The notes under the pieces: model-generated
Seen by the model: the letters and a program-made list of their open reading frames with translations, nothing else
The model's database searches: none
What the model was told of the DNA's origin: nothing
Origin: Limisphaerales bacterium
GTDB lineage: Bacteria; Verrucomicrobiota; Verrucomicrobiia; Limisphaerales; UBA8199
Assembly: GCA_025356925.1 (NCBI GenBank)
Contig: JANXQE010000184.1
Span: forward strand, 1 to 9,262
Reading direction: 5' to 3'
Length of the DNA stretch: 9,262 nt
Made by a program: the position numbers and the translations under genes
Shown: positions 1-6,536 of the stretch, piece by piece
Position numbering within the stretch: the stretch's first letter is position 1
How the letters are laid out: each line of letters opens with the position of its first letter

Positions 1-1
1 C

Positions 2-472
2 GGCACGCTGATTTACGGGAATGTTTTCGAGCGCTGCTCAGCAGGGAAATTGGGTTTTGGCGGGGTGCAAATCCACGGTGGCAAGGACAACGTGGTGGAG
101 AACAATCTCTTTATCGATTGCTCGGCCGCTGTGAGCTGTAGTCCCTGGGATGAAAAACGCTGGCGCGAGTATGTCGCCCGGGCGTTGGACTCCCCGGAGA
201 TTGACCGGGATCTGTATCTACAACACTACCCTGAATTGGCCCAACTGGCGGAGCATGCGAACCGCAACCATATTCGCCGGAACCTGGCCTGGCGCTGTGG
301 CGAACTGCTCCGGCGCGCTCCCGCCAATCTCGACGGTGTTGACAACAGACTTCTCGCTCCCAGCGAATTCACCTGGGACCCGAAGGATTCCAAGTTGAAT
401 CGCCCCGGCTTTGACCGGATTCCGTTCGAGGAAATTGGTCTCTATCGGGACGCCGCTTTTCGTCGCCGATGA
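2..472 (+). CDS. Right-handed parallel beta-helix protein, C-terminal part (5' end outside window)
   Basis: The reading frame is open from base 2 to a TGA at 470-472, giving 156 residues; the start lies upstream of the window. Beta-helix rungs are visible as repeated asparagine/valine turns: IYGNVFERC, then VQIHGGKDNVVENNLFIDC about 20 residues later, and NHIRRNLAWRC near residue 90. The stretch between (SPWDEKRWREYVARALDS and on) is a helical insertion. The C-terminus has an IPFEEIGLYRD motif that I recall as typical of secreted parallel beta-helix proteins of Verrucomicrobiota and Planctomycetota. Members of this fold often bind or cleave polysaccharides, but no catalytic residues can be assigned from this fragment. 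An in-frame TTG at 50 is not a believable start, because the rung pattern continues upstream of it. The gene converges on the lipoprotein gene ending at 584. The fold is fairly sure; the substrate is unknown. Confidence 0.82.
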   Translation, partial: GTLIYGNVFERCSAGKLGFGGVQIHGGKDNVVENNLFIDCSAAVSCSPWDEKRWREYVARALDSPEIDRDLYLQHYPELAQLAEHANRNHIRRNLAWRCGELLRRAPANLDGVDNRLLAPSEFTWDPKDSKLNRPGFDRIPFEEIGLYRDAAFRRR

Positions 473-583
473 AAAACCACTGGCCGCGTCTGGAAGGTGA
501 GTGAGCAAAACGGGTTCCTTGTTTTAACATCTGCGGCAATGTGAGGCGGGCTCGTAAGATTGCTGGGATCCGCTTCAGCGCAA

Positions 584-1615
584 CTACCTGGACCCATGCC
601 CGGAGGCGCCGGCTTCCGAGAGCTGCCAATTTACGAAGTTGTCGATGAACGAGTGCTCGGTAGCGGTAACCTTAGACCTGGCCAGGTCCACCTCAAATGC
701 CGTGAACCACACCTCCCGCGCCGGCCGATAATTCAGCTTCTGTAGCAACCGTCTTTCCAAGTCGGGCATGTGACCCGTGCCGAAGAAGATGGCGATCGAA
801 CCACCTCCCCCGATCCGCCGCAACTCGGGTTTCAAATCCGCAATAACTTTTTCGTTCCGCCGCTGCAGCAACACCTCCAGGAGCTGCTTCATTTCGGGTG
901 GCAGCCCCTGCAATCGCGACGGATCTCCCTGGAGCTGTCCGAGCAGATCGATCAAGGCCAGCCGTCCCAGCGCCTGGAGCTTTGGATTGGAGCCCAGAAA
1001 GCGCAGCGCTAGCTGCAGCAGCGAATCAAACCATGAACTGCCTTCCATGAGCTGGAGCAGGCTGTCAAAGCTCTCGCTCGCGCCAGGTTTACCGGAACCG
1101 GCTTCCTCCTGCGTCATGAGCCGTCGCAGTTGCGTTATGGACAGGTCGCTGTTGCGAAAACTCGGGCGGCTGTAATCGATGGCCTCGAGTTGGAATACCA
1201 GTCCGAGCGAGGCCGCCATGGCGGACTGCAACGATCCACGGTTTCCGGCCGTCTCCCCAGACGGGCCTGGCTTGTCCCGAGGATCGGCGGCACCGTCCCC
1301 CTCCGCGGCGCCAATTCCTTCAAAAAGTACAAGCGTCTGAGCGTCCAGTTGGGTCTGCAGTGCGGCATAATAACTGGGCTCACCGATATGCGACACACCA
1401 GTCAACCAAACCACCGGCTCACCGCGGTGGGCCGGCAGGAACTGGCGCGCGGCAATCTGCAATTGAACCCGATTGGAATCCGTGTTGGCGATCCGCACAT
1501 ACGGTTCTGGAGCGGGGATGGGTTCTTGCGCGCGTCGGGAGGCCCCCCCGCCCGGACTCGAACAACCGGCCAGCAGCACAATGCCGGGCGCTAGACACAA
1601 AACAACTCGACGCAT
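584..1615 (-). CDS. TraB/GumN (Tiki-like) family lipoprotein
   Basis: A 343-residue protein starting at ATG 1613-1615. The N-terminus is a lipoprotein signal: MRRVV, a hydrophobic core, then lipobox LAGC with the acylated cysteine at residue 18. A Ser/Gly/Pro-rich tether follows, so the mature protein should be membrane-anchored and face the periplasm. The TraB/GumN hallmarks are present: a first GX2H motif GVSH (73-76), a conserved glutamate in LFEG (E99), an RN pair in QRRNEKV (R253-N254), and a second GX2H motif GTGH (279-282) followed by a predicted strand-helix. Metazoan Tiki proteins of this family are metal-dependent proteases; bacterial GumN and TraB members are mostly uncharacterised. 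Residues 101-127 form a Gly/Pro/Asp-rich low-complexity insert. A GGAAG lies only two bases before the ATG, too close for a good Shine-Dalgarno site. The family call is fairly sure; protease activity is inference. Confidence 0.8.
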   Translation of the reverse strand: MRRVVLCLAPGIVLLAGCSSPGGGASRRAQEPIPAPEPYVRIANTDSNRVQLQIAARQFLPAHRGEPVVWLTGVSHIGEPSYYAALQTQLDAQTLVLFEGIGAAEGDGAADPRDKPGPSGETAGNRGSLQSAMAASLGLVFQLEAIDYSRPSFRNSDLSITQLRRLMTQEEAGSGKPGASESFDSLLQLMEGSSWFDSLLQLALRFLGSNPKLQALGRLALIDLLGQLQGDPSRLQGLPPEMKQLLEVLLQRRNEKVIADLKPELRRIGGGGSIAIFFGTGHMPDLERRLLQKLNYRPAREVWFTAFEVDLARSKVTATEHSFIDNFVNWQLSEAGASGHGSR

Positions 1616-1765
1616 CGCTTCCGACGATGGCGCCAGGTTGGGATAATGTAAAGTGGCGGGCGCATCAACCCGTGCTCGGGCGTCTGTGGCTTAACTCCTT
1701 GCTTCGCCGGCCGCCGCGGATAGATGCCTTGCACATTCTTTGGAGCCTCCGGTCCGGCGACGGAA

Positions 1766-1786
1766 GTAGCGCGGCAAGCCCGCTAC
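1766..1786. repeat. REP-like hairpin in the lipoprotein/exporter intergenic region
   Basis: Arms GTAGCG (1766-1771) and CGCTAC (1781-1786) are perfectly complementary. Inside them GG and CC can also pair around a CAAG tetraloop, leaving one bulged C, so the RNA or single strand could form an eight-pair stem. It lies mid-way in the 268-base divergent spacer 1616-1883, which holds no convincing gene. It is neither at a gene end nor followed by a T-tract, so a terminator is unlikely. It resembles a short dispersed palindromic (REP) element, but only one copy is visible here. Confidence 0.45.
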
Positions 1787-1863
1787 GCGCCTGGCAAGAT
1801 CGAAAAATCGCCTATGCGCCCCGTGCGCTTCGGTCTGGAGTTTGCCGCTCGCGCCGGGATGTT

Positions 1864-1884
1864 TCCCACTTTAGAATTGTGGGA
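1864..1884 (+). promoter_or_regulatory. Inverted repeat over the exporter start codon with a -10-like core
   Basis: TCCCAC (1864-1869) and GTGGGA (1879-1884) are perfect inverted arms around a nine-base A/T-rich spacer, and the right arm includes the A of the ATG at 1884. The spacer contains TAGAAT (1872-1877), which resembles a sigma-70 -10 box; used as one, it would place the transcription start at about the ATG, giving a leaderless message. No good -35 box is seen 16-18 bases upstream. It could be an operator, a start-site hairpin or chance. Confidence 0.3.
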
Positions 1885-3710
1885 TGGCGCGCTACTCACG
1901 CAACGACCAGGCGGGAGTCGAACTCCCGAAGGCCAAGCTGGATCGAGAATCTCTCCGGCAGGCCCTGGAGTTGTTCCGGTATCTGCGTCCCTATCGACTC
2001 CGGTTCGGCGCGGCCCTGGTGTCCATGTTCGCCAGCAGCCTGCTCAGCCTGGCGTTTCCCTACCTGGCGGGAAGCATCATTGATGCGGCCATGAAGGGGA
2101 CGCAGGGCATCGGCGGTATGGCTGGGTCGGATCGCACGGCCCTGCTGCTGATGGGAATCCTCGCGCTGCAGGCCGGGCTCTCTTACTTCCATTCTCTTTC
2201 GTTCGCGACGGTTGGCCAACGGAGTCTCGTCGATTTGCGCCGGGCTACTTACTCGCGATTGATCTCGCTTCCGATGGCGTTTTTCGCCCAACGCCGAGTC
2301 GGCGAGTTGGCCAGCCGTCTCTCAGCCGACTTGATTCAAATCGAGGACACGCTCATCAGCGTTCTGCCACAGTTTCTGCGCCAAACCACCTTGCTGGTCG
2401 GCGGCATCGCGCTGATTGCAGTCACCTCGCTGCAATTGACCGGCATCATGCTGGCAAGCCTGCCGCTAGTGATCGTGGTGGCCGTTGTGTTCGGCCGCAA
2501 GACGCGCAAGATTTACCGCGAAGCGCAGGATCGCCTCGCCGACACGGCGACCATCGTCGAGGAAACCCTGCAAGGCATCGTGAATGTTAAGGCCTTTTCC
2601 AATGAAGGTTATGAGCTCAATCGCTATCACGAGGGCTTGGGAAAATTCCTGACCGCCACCTTGCGCGGCGCCCGGCTGCGCGCCGCTTTCATCGCCTTCA
2701 TCATCTTCGCCTTGTTTGGATTCATTGTTCTCGTGCTCTGGTCGGGCGCGCGTTTGTTGCAGCAGGGAAAAATTACGTTCGGCGACCTCACGCGTTTCGG
2801 TCTCTATACGACCTTTGTGGCCGGAGCGATGGGCCAGTTCGCGGAGTTATACAGCCAACTCCAGAAGGCCATCGGAGCCACTCAGCGGGTCCGCGAACTC
2901 CTCCGGGAAACGGGTGAGGTCGACGCTCTCCTGGGTCCCTCGCCGCCCTCCACCCTGCCTCGCCTGCGAGGCGATGTGGTGTTTGAGAACGTCCGCTTCA
3001 CCTACCCCTCGCGAACCGGAGTCGAAGTTCTTCACGCGATTAACCTCACGGCAAAATCCGGACAAAGGATCGCGCTCGTCGGCCCGAGCGGTGCCGGCAA
3101 ATCCACCCTCATCTCCCTGTTGTTGCGCTTGTACGACCCATCGGCCGGTCGCCTGTTGATCGACAATCGCGACGCGCGCGAGTACCGGCTCACCGAACTC
3201 CGCGGTCAAATGTCCATGGTGCCACAGGAGGTATTGCTGTTTGGCGGGAGCATCGCGGAGAACATCGCTTACGGAAAACCGGGCGCGATCGCAGAAGAAA
3301 TCGAACAAGCCGCTCGCCAGGCGAACGCGCACGAGTTTATCCAGGCTTTCCCTGAGGGTTACGCGACGCTGGTGGGCGATCGCGGCATTAAACTCTCTGG
3401 GGGGCAGCGTCAACGCGTCGCCATCGCGCGCGCGGTCCTGAAGAATCCTGCCATCCTCATTCTGGACGAAGCCACCAGCTCGCTGGATTCGGAGAGCGAA
3501 CGTCTAATTCAGGAAGCGCTCGAAACCCTGATGCGCGGGCGCACTTCGTTTATCATCGCTCACCGCCTCGCCACCGTGCGGCACGTGGATCGAATCATCG
3601 TCATTGCCGGAGGCCGTGTCGTGGAATCCGGCACGCACGAGGAACTGCAAGCCATCCCGGAGGGCGTTTATCGCCGCCTCGCCGCCCTGCAATTCCGCGA
3701 TTCGGTCTGA
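1884..3710 (+). CDS. ABC exporter half-transporter, fused membrane and ATPase domains (MsbA/BmrA type)
   Basis: A 608-residue protein, the usual length for a bacterial type IV ABC exporter that works as a homodimer in the inner membrane. The transmembrane domain covers about residues 30-335, with hydrophobic stretches near 39-69, 85-111, 161-204 (two helices), 267-292 and 303-323. The ATPase domain covers about 364-603 and is intact: A-loop Tyr374, Walker A GPSGAGKST (400-408), Q-loop Gln448, signature LSGGQ (504-508), Walker B ILILDE with catalytic Glu529, D-loop SSLD (532-535) and H-loop His560. Family members export lipids, lipid A precursors, peptides or drugs; nothing here fixes the substrate. 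No partner half-transporter or accessory protein lies beside it, supporting a homodimer. The ATG at 1884 has only a GTGGG directly before it, so no properly spaced ribosome site. The gene converges on the LysR gene with 106 bases between and no clear intrinsic terminator. Confidence 0.95.
   Translation: MARYSRNDQAGVELPKAKLDRESLRQALELFRYLRPYRLRFGAALVSMFASSLLSLAFPYLAGSIIDAAMKGTQGIGGMAGSDRTALLLMGILALQAGLSYFHSLSFATVGQRSLVDLRRATYSRLISLPMAFFAQRRVGELASRLSADLIQIEDTLISVLPQFLRQTTLLVGGIALIAVTSLQLTGIMLASLPLVIVVAVVFGRKTRKIYREAQDRLADTATIVEETLQGIVNVKAFSNEGYELNRYHEGLGKFLTATLRGARLRAAFIAFIIFALFGFIVLVLWSGARLLQQGKITFGDLTRFGLYTTFVAGAMGQFAELYSQLQKAIGATQRVRELLRETGEVDALLGPSPPSTLPRLRGDVVFENVRFTYPSRTGVEVLHAINLTAKSGQRIALVGPSGAGKSTLISLLLRLYDPSAGRLLIDNRDAREYRLTELRGQMSMVPQEVLLFGGSIAENIAYGKPGAIAEEIEQAARQANAHEFIQAFPEGYATLVGDRGIKLSGGQRQRVAIARAVLKNPAILILDEATSSLDSESERLIQEALETLMRGRTSFIIAHRLATVRHVDRIIVIAGGRVVESGTHEELQAIPEGVYRRLAALQFRDSV
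1912..1928 (+). repeat. Perfect hairpin inside the start of the exporter gene
   Basis: Seven-base arms CGGGAGT (1912-1918) and ACTCCCG (1922-1928) enclose a three-base CGA loop, 28 bases after the ATG. It encodes the non-conserved N-terminal tail before the first membrane helix, so the protein imposes little constraint on the sequence. In the messenger it would form a stable stem near the initiating ribosome. The minus strand superficially resembles a tRNA T-arm, but that reading was rejected. Confidence 0.4.
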
Positions 3711-3816
3711 AACACACTTCCGTGGTCTGCGGAGGGGATCCCTCTCCCAGCCGGGCTGCAGCGCGATCGGGACCCTCTGATTTTCCAATTGGCCTGTCGA
3801 AGGACAATTCGAGCAG

Positions 3817-4728
3817 TTAACGATTCTTCCCGGCCGTCTCCTTGGCCAACGTTATAAATCGTTCCCCGGCGCCGCCGAACCCTTTTTCGGGCCGGGCAGC
3901 GCCAATGACCAAAGGCTTTGGCGCCGGTGAAATGGGGATGAGTTTCAGGCGCCGCCCAGTGAGGCAAGCTACAGACTCGGCCACCAGCGCCACACCCCCG
4001 CCGGCTTCGACCGCGGCCACCAGGCTGGTAATGCCCTCGCATTCTTCGGCGATCCGTGGTTTGCGCTGGATGGTCGCGAAAAATTCCGCCAGGGATTCGT
4101 GGTACTCGGGATACTCTTTGCGGCTGTAGGCGAAGAGCGGTTCGCGCGCGAGCTCCGTCAGCCTGACGGTTCGACGTCGGGCAAAACGATGTTTGGGCGC
4201 GACGGCCAGTCGCAAGGAATCGCGCACGAGTTCCACGAAACGCAGCCCGCGCAACCTGGCCCGGGTTGGTTCCACGAGCAGCGCGATCTGCAGCGTGCCG
4301 TCGCGCAACCCGGCGAGCATCATCTCGGTGGACAGATCGTGCAACAGAACGCGCACCTTGGGAGACTCGGCCTGAAACGCGCGCAAGGTCGGCGGCAGGA
4401 TTCGCGCGGTGAGTGACGGCGAAAAGCCGACGTGAAGTTCGCCCTGCCCCTCCGTGGCAACCGCACGCGCTTTTATTATCGCTTCGTCCACTCGCTGGAG
4501 AGCGGCCCGCGCTTCTCCTTGAAAGGTTTTTCCAGCGTCGGTCAGGCGCACCGACTTGGCGCTACGTTCCAAAAGCAGAAAGCCGAGTTCCTGCTCCAGG
4601 TCACGTATCTGCCGGCTCAACCCCGGTTGTGACACGTGCAGTTTCAGTGCGGCGCGCGAGACGTTTTCCTCTTCCGCAACGGCGATAAAATAGCGGAGAT
4701 GACGCAGTTCCACGGTGCCATCGAGCAT
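3817..4728 (-). CDS. LysR-family transcriptional regulator
   Basis: A 303-residue protein, typical for the family. The N-terminal winged helix-turn-helix is clear: LRHLRYFIAVAEEENVSRAALKLHVSQPGLSRQIRDLEQELG, with the helix-turn-helix at about residues 24-43, then the linker helix to about 90. The effector-binding domain (about 96-290) follows, with typical GELHVGFSPS, VRVLLHD and GGGVALVAE segments. The ATG at 4728 adds MLDGT before the canonical VELRHLRYF. A GTG at 4713 (residue 6) would begin exactly where most family members begin, so the true start is uncertain by five codons. It is divergent from the pirin gene with 71 bases between, the standard arrangement for a LysR regulator and its target, so it probably controls pirin and itself. 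The effector cannot be read from the sequence. Confidence 0.93.
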   Translation of the reverse strand: MLDGTVELRHLRYFIAVAEEENVSRAALKLHVSQPGLSRQIRDLEQELGFLLLERSAKSVRLTDAGKTFQGEARAALQRVDEAIIKARAVATEGQGELHVGFSPSLTARILPPTLRAFQAESPKVRVLLHDLSTEMMLAGLRDGTLQIALLVEPTRARLRGLRFVELVRDSLRLAVAPKHRFARRRTVRLTELAREPLFAYSRKEYPEYHESLAEFFATIQRKPRIAEECEGITSLVAAVEAGGGVALVAESVACLTGRRLKLIPISPAPKPLVIGAARPEKGFGGAGERFITLAKETAGKNR

Positions 4729-4744
4729 ACCCCATAGTTATGCT
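4724..4744. promoter_or_regulatory. Candidate LysR-type operator in the LysR/pirin divergent region
   Basis: AGCATA (4724-4729) and TATGCT (4739-4744) are perfect six-base inverted arms with a nine-base spacer. Inside them T4728 and A4740 are separated by eleven bases, so the site fits the T-N11-A dyad known for LysR-type regulators. It covers the regulator's ATG (4726-4728, minus strand), or lies eleven bases upstream of the alternative GTG start, and is 55 bases upstream of the pirin ATG. That position suits autorepression plus control of pirin. Binding is inferred, not shown. Confidence 0.55.
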
Positions 4745-4799
4745 TAGGCAAGAAACTTGGTCTTTCTCACCTTCGCTGACGGCGTGGCATGTTATTTGC

Positions 4800-5495
4800 A
4801 TGATGAAAGTTCGAAAAGCAAATGAACGCGGGCACGCCCAACACGGCTGGCTGGACAGCTATCACACCTTTAGCTTTGCGGCTTATTACGACCCGCAGTG
4901 GATGGGGTATCGCAGCCTGCGCGTGATCAACGACGATCTCGTGATGCCGGGAATGGGTTTCGGAACGCATCCGCATCGCGATATGGAAATCCTCACCTGC
5001 GTCCTCAGCGGCGCGCTGGAGCACAAGGATTCGATGGGCAACGGCCGCGTGATCCGCGCGGGCGATGTGCAATACTTGGCCGCCGGCACGGGCGTGCAAC
5101 ACAGCGAATTCAACCCCGCAAAGGACGAGCCGGTTCATTTTCTGCAAATCTGGATTCAGCCCGACCGCCTGGGCGTAACGCCCCGCTACGGTGAAAAATC
5201 ATTCAAAGACGCCGCCGCCGGCACCCTGCATCTGGTGACCAGCAAGACGGGCCGCAACGGCTCGATTCAAATTCACCAGGACGCGGACCTTTGGATTGCG
5301 AAACTGGAAGCAGGGCAAACCGTTTCCCATTTTCTGGCGGGCGACCGGCACGCGTGGCTTCACGTCGCCGAAGGCCAGATGAAAATGAACGGCAAAACAC
5401 TTTCCAGCGGCGATGGCGTGGCCGCAAGCGGAACATCCGATCTTAAGCTCGCGGCAACCAAACCGTCCCAAGTGCTCCTGTTCGACCTCAACTAA
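4800..5495 (+). CDS. Pirin family protein, YhhW-type (putative quercetin 2,3-dioxygenase)
   Basis: Starting at ATG 4800 the protein has 231 residues, beginning MMKVRKANERGHAQHGWLDS; this matches the start and length I recall for E. coli YhhW (MIYLRKANERGHANHGWLDS). A longer frame reaching back to 4740 would add 20 non-homologous residues and crowd the divergent promoter, so it was rejected; ATG 4803 is also possible. The N-terminal cupin holds the metal site: GFGTHPHRDMEIL with His57 and His59, and GTGVQHSEFNP with His101 and Glu103. All four ligands are present at YhhW numbering. The C-terminal half is the second, usually metal-free, cupin. YhhW degrades quercetin in vitro; the natural substrate of bacterial pirins is mostly unknown. 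No Shine-Dalgarno site precedes the ATG. The divergent LysR gene and the intervening dyad suggest inducible expression. Confidence 0.93.
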   Translation: MMKVRKANERGHAQHGWLDSYHTFSFAAYYDPQWMGYRSLRVINDDLVMPGMGFGTHPHRDMEILTCVLSGALEHKDSMGNGRVIRAGDVQYLAAGTGVQHSEFNPAKDEPVHFLQIWIQPDRLGVTPRYGEKSFKDAAAGTLHLVTSKTGRNGSIQIHQDADLWIAKLEAGQTVSHFLAGDRHAWLHVAEGQMKMNGKTLSSGDGVAASGTSDLKLAATKPSQVLLFDLN

Positions 5496-5511
5496 AACCT
5501 GCAAACACCAC

Positions 5512-5583
5512 GAGCCGCAGCCTGACCCATGACTAAACTATCGGTTCTCTGCGGCTCCACGCGGGCCACTTGACGCGCGGCTC
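5512..5583 (+). repeat. Inverted repeat with two alternative right arms, pirin/CDGSH spacer
   Basis: GAGCCGCAG (5512-5520) is perfectly complementary to CTGCGGCTC (5549-5557) across a 28-base loop. A second copy of GCGGCTC at 5577-5583 could pair with the first seven bases of the same left arm. The structure lies 17 bases after the pirin stop in the 145-base spacer before the CDGSH gene. No T-tract follows either right arm, so it is not a standard intrinsic terminator. It may be a weak transcription end, a switchable leader or chance. Confidence 0.3.
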
Positions 5584-5640
5584 AAAGATTCGGATAGTCA
5601 ACCATAAGCCAACCACCGGGAAAGAGTAACTGAAACGCCT

Positions 5641-6318
5641 ATGAAAAAGACGGAACGAGCGAGTGCGAAAATTGAAGTCAGCAAGGATGGCCCTTATCTC
5701 GTGGGTGGGGGCTTGCCGCTCAGCGAGCAATGGATCGTGACCAATGCCGCAGGTGAATCCCTCGAGTACCGGGAAGAAAAGAAATACCCGGCCCAGCAGC
5801 AATATGCCCTCTGCCGCTGCGGTCAGTCGGCCACCAAACCCTTCTGCGATGGCACTCACAAGAAAGTTCAATTCGACGGCACAGAAACGGCCAGCCATGA
5901 GCCTTATCTGAAGCAAGCGGACACGATTGAAGGCCCCACGATGCGGCTCACCGACCAGGAAGACCTATGCGCATTCGCTCGGTTCTGCGATCCGAAAGGC
6001 AGAATTTGGAATCTGGTCAAGGAGACCGACAACCCTGATGCGCGGCGGTTGGTCAAACACGAAGCGGGGCATTGTCCCGCCGGGCGATTGGTGGCTTGGG
6101 ATCGAGCAACCGGCCAACCCATCGAACCGAAATTTGAACCGTCGCTCGGACTGATCGAGGACACCGACAAAAAGGTCAGCGGCCCGATTTGGGTCCGCGG
6201 CGGAATTCCGGTGGTGTCCACCGACGGAAGGACCTATGAAATTCGGAATCGGATGGCCTTGTGTCGGTGCGGCAGATCCGACAATAAGCCCTTCTGCAAC
6301 GGGTCGCACGCGGCGTGA
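5641..6318 (+). CDS. Double CDGSH iron-sulfur domain protein
   Basis: A 225-residue, probably cytoplasmic protein with two CDGSH-type [2Fe-2S] motifs framing a cysteine-containing middle. The first motif is CRCGQSATKPFCDGTH, with ligands Cys58, Cys60, Cys69 and His73. The second, at the extreme C-terminus, is CRCGRSDNKPFCNGSH, with Cys208, Cys210, Cys219 and His223. The ligands are complete in both, but the Asp after the third cysteine is Asn220 in the second. The middle region (about 100-185) holds Cys110, Cys116 and Cys145 in DLCAFARFC and EAGHCPAGRL; these could bind a further cluster, but that is unproven. This layout (IEVSKDGPYLV start, SGPIWVRGGIP near the end) recurs in bacteria and archaea. 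CDGSH proteins act in electron or cluster transfer and redox stress. GGGAAAGAG lies about 14 bases before the ATG, rather far for a ribosome site. Pirin lies upstream on the same strand; co-transcription is uncertain. Confidence 0.92.
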   Translation: MKKTERASAKIEVSKDGPYLVGGGLPLSEQWIVTNAAGESLEYREEKKYPAQQQYALCRCGQSATKPFCDGTHKKVQFDGTETASHEPYLKQADTIEGPTMRLTDQEDLCAFARFCDPKGRIWNLVKETDNPDARRLVKHEAGHCPAGRLVAWDRATGQPIEPKFEPSLGLIEDTDKKVSGPIWVRGGIPVVSTDGRTYEIRNRMALCRCGRSDNKPFCNGSHAA

Positions 6319-6371
6319 GGCGCTGGGGTGTCGACGATCCAACAAGCCAAACTCAATTCCAGGTTTCACGC

Positions 6372-6400
6372 GCGAGGCGCTTTTTCGAAAAGCGCCTCGC
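6372..6400. repeat. Perfect 13-bp hairpin downstream of the CDGSH gene
   Basis: Left arm GCGAGGCGCTTTT (6372-6384) and right arm AAAAGCGCCTCGC (6388-6400) are perfectly complementary around a three-base TCG loop. It lies 54 bases after the CDGSH stop and 136 bases before the amino acid transporter start, in a 218-base spacer with no other gene. The A/T pairs are at the loop rather than after the stem, so it lacks the T-tract of an intrinsic terminator in either direction. It may stabilise a 3' end or stop polymerase with a factor, or be a palindromic repeat or protein site. Weaker arms CTCGTG/CACGAG occur further on (6466-6471 and 6481-6486). Confidence 0.7.
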
Positions 6401-6536
6401 CGCTGTCGTGGAGAGTCCTTTCCGGGAAAGCCCTGGGTCGAGTATCTTTGCGGAAGGGTGGTGGTCTCGTGTGCCAAGGGCACGAGCGCGAAAAAACTTC
6501 TGCAATTATTTCGGCGCGTGATATGGTGCGGCCTCG

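Noticed and set aside
473..583. Possible terminator between the convergent beta-helix and lipoprotein genes (AAAAC at 507-511, GTTTT at 521-525)
   Set aside because: The stem is only five weak pairs with a nine-base loop and no GC core, so it is not above chance. Nothing else is seen in this spacer.
1130..1594. Long plus-strand frames opposite the lipoprotein gene
   Set aside because: They lack recognisable domains and lie antisense to a gene with a lipobox and family motifs; long shadow frames are expected at this GC content.
1616..1883. Small gene in the divergent spacer
   Set aside because: No frame has a start with a ribosome site or a recognisable motif; the plus-strand frame 1360-2094 crosses two real genes and is a shadow.
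1912..1928. tRNA T-arm look-alike on the minus strand (GTTCGAC between complementary arms)
   Set aside because: A five-base stem puts G, not T, at the first loop position, while the standard loop register breaks the stem. No CCA end or anticodon arm lies at the right distance, and the site is inside a well-supported coding region.
3711..3816. Hairpin GAGGG-GAT-CCCTC (3732-3744) as a bidirectional terminator
   Set aside because: The five-pair stem lacks a T-tract on either side; transcription must end here somewhere, but the sequence does not show where.
4740..4799. Longer pirin start at 4740
   Set aside because: The extra 20 residues have no likeness to pirins and would run through the divergent promoter region; ATG 4800 aligns with the start of YhhW.
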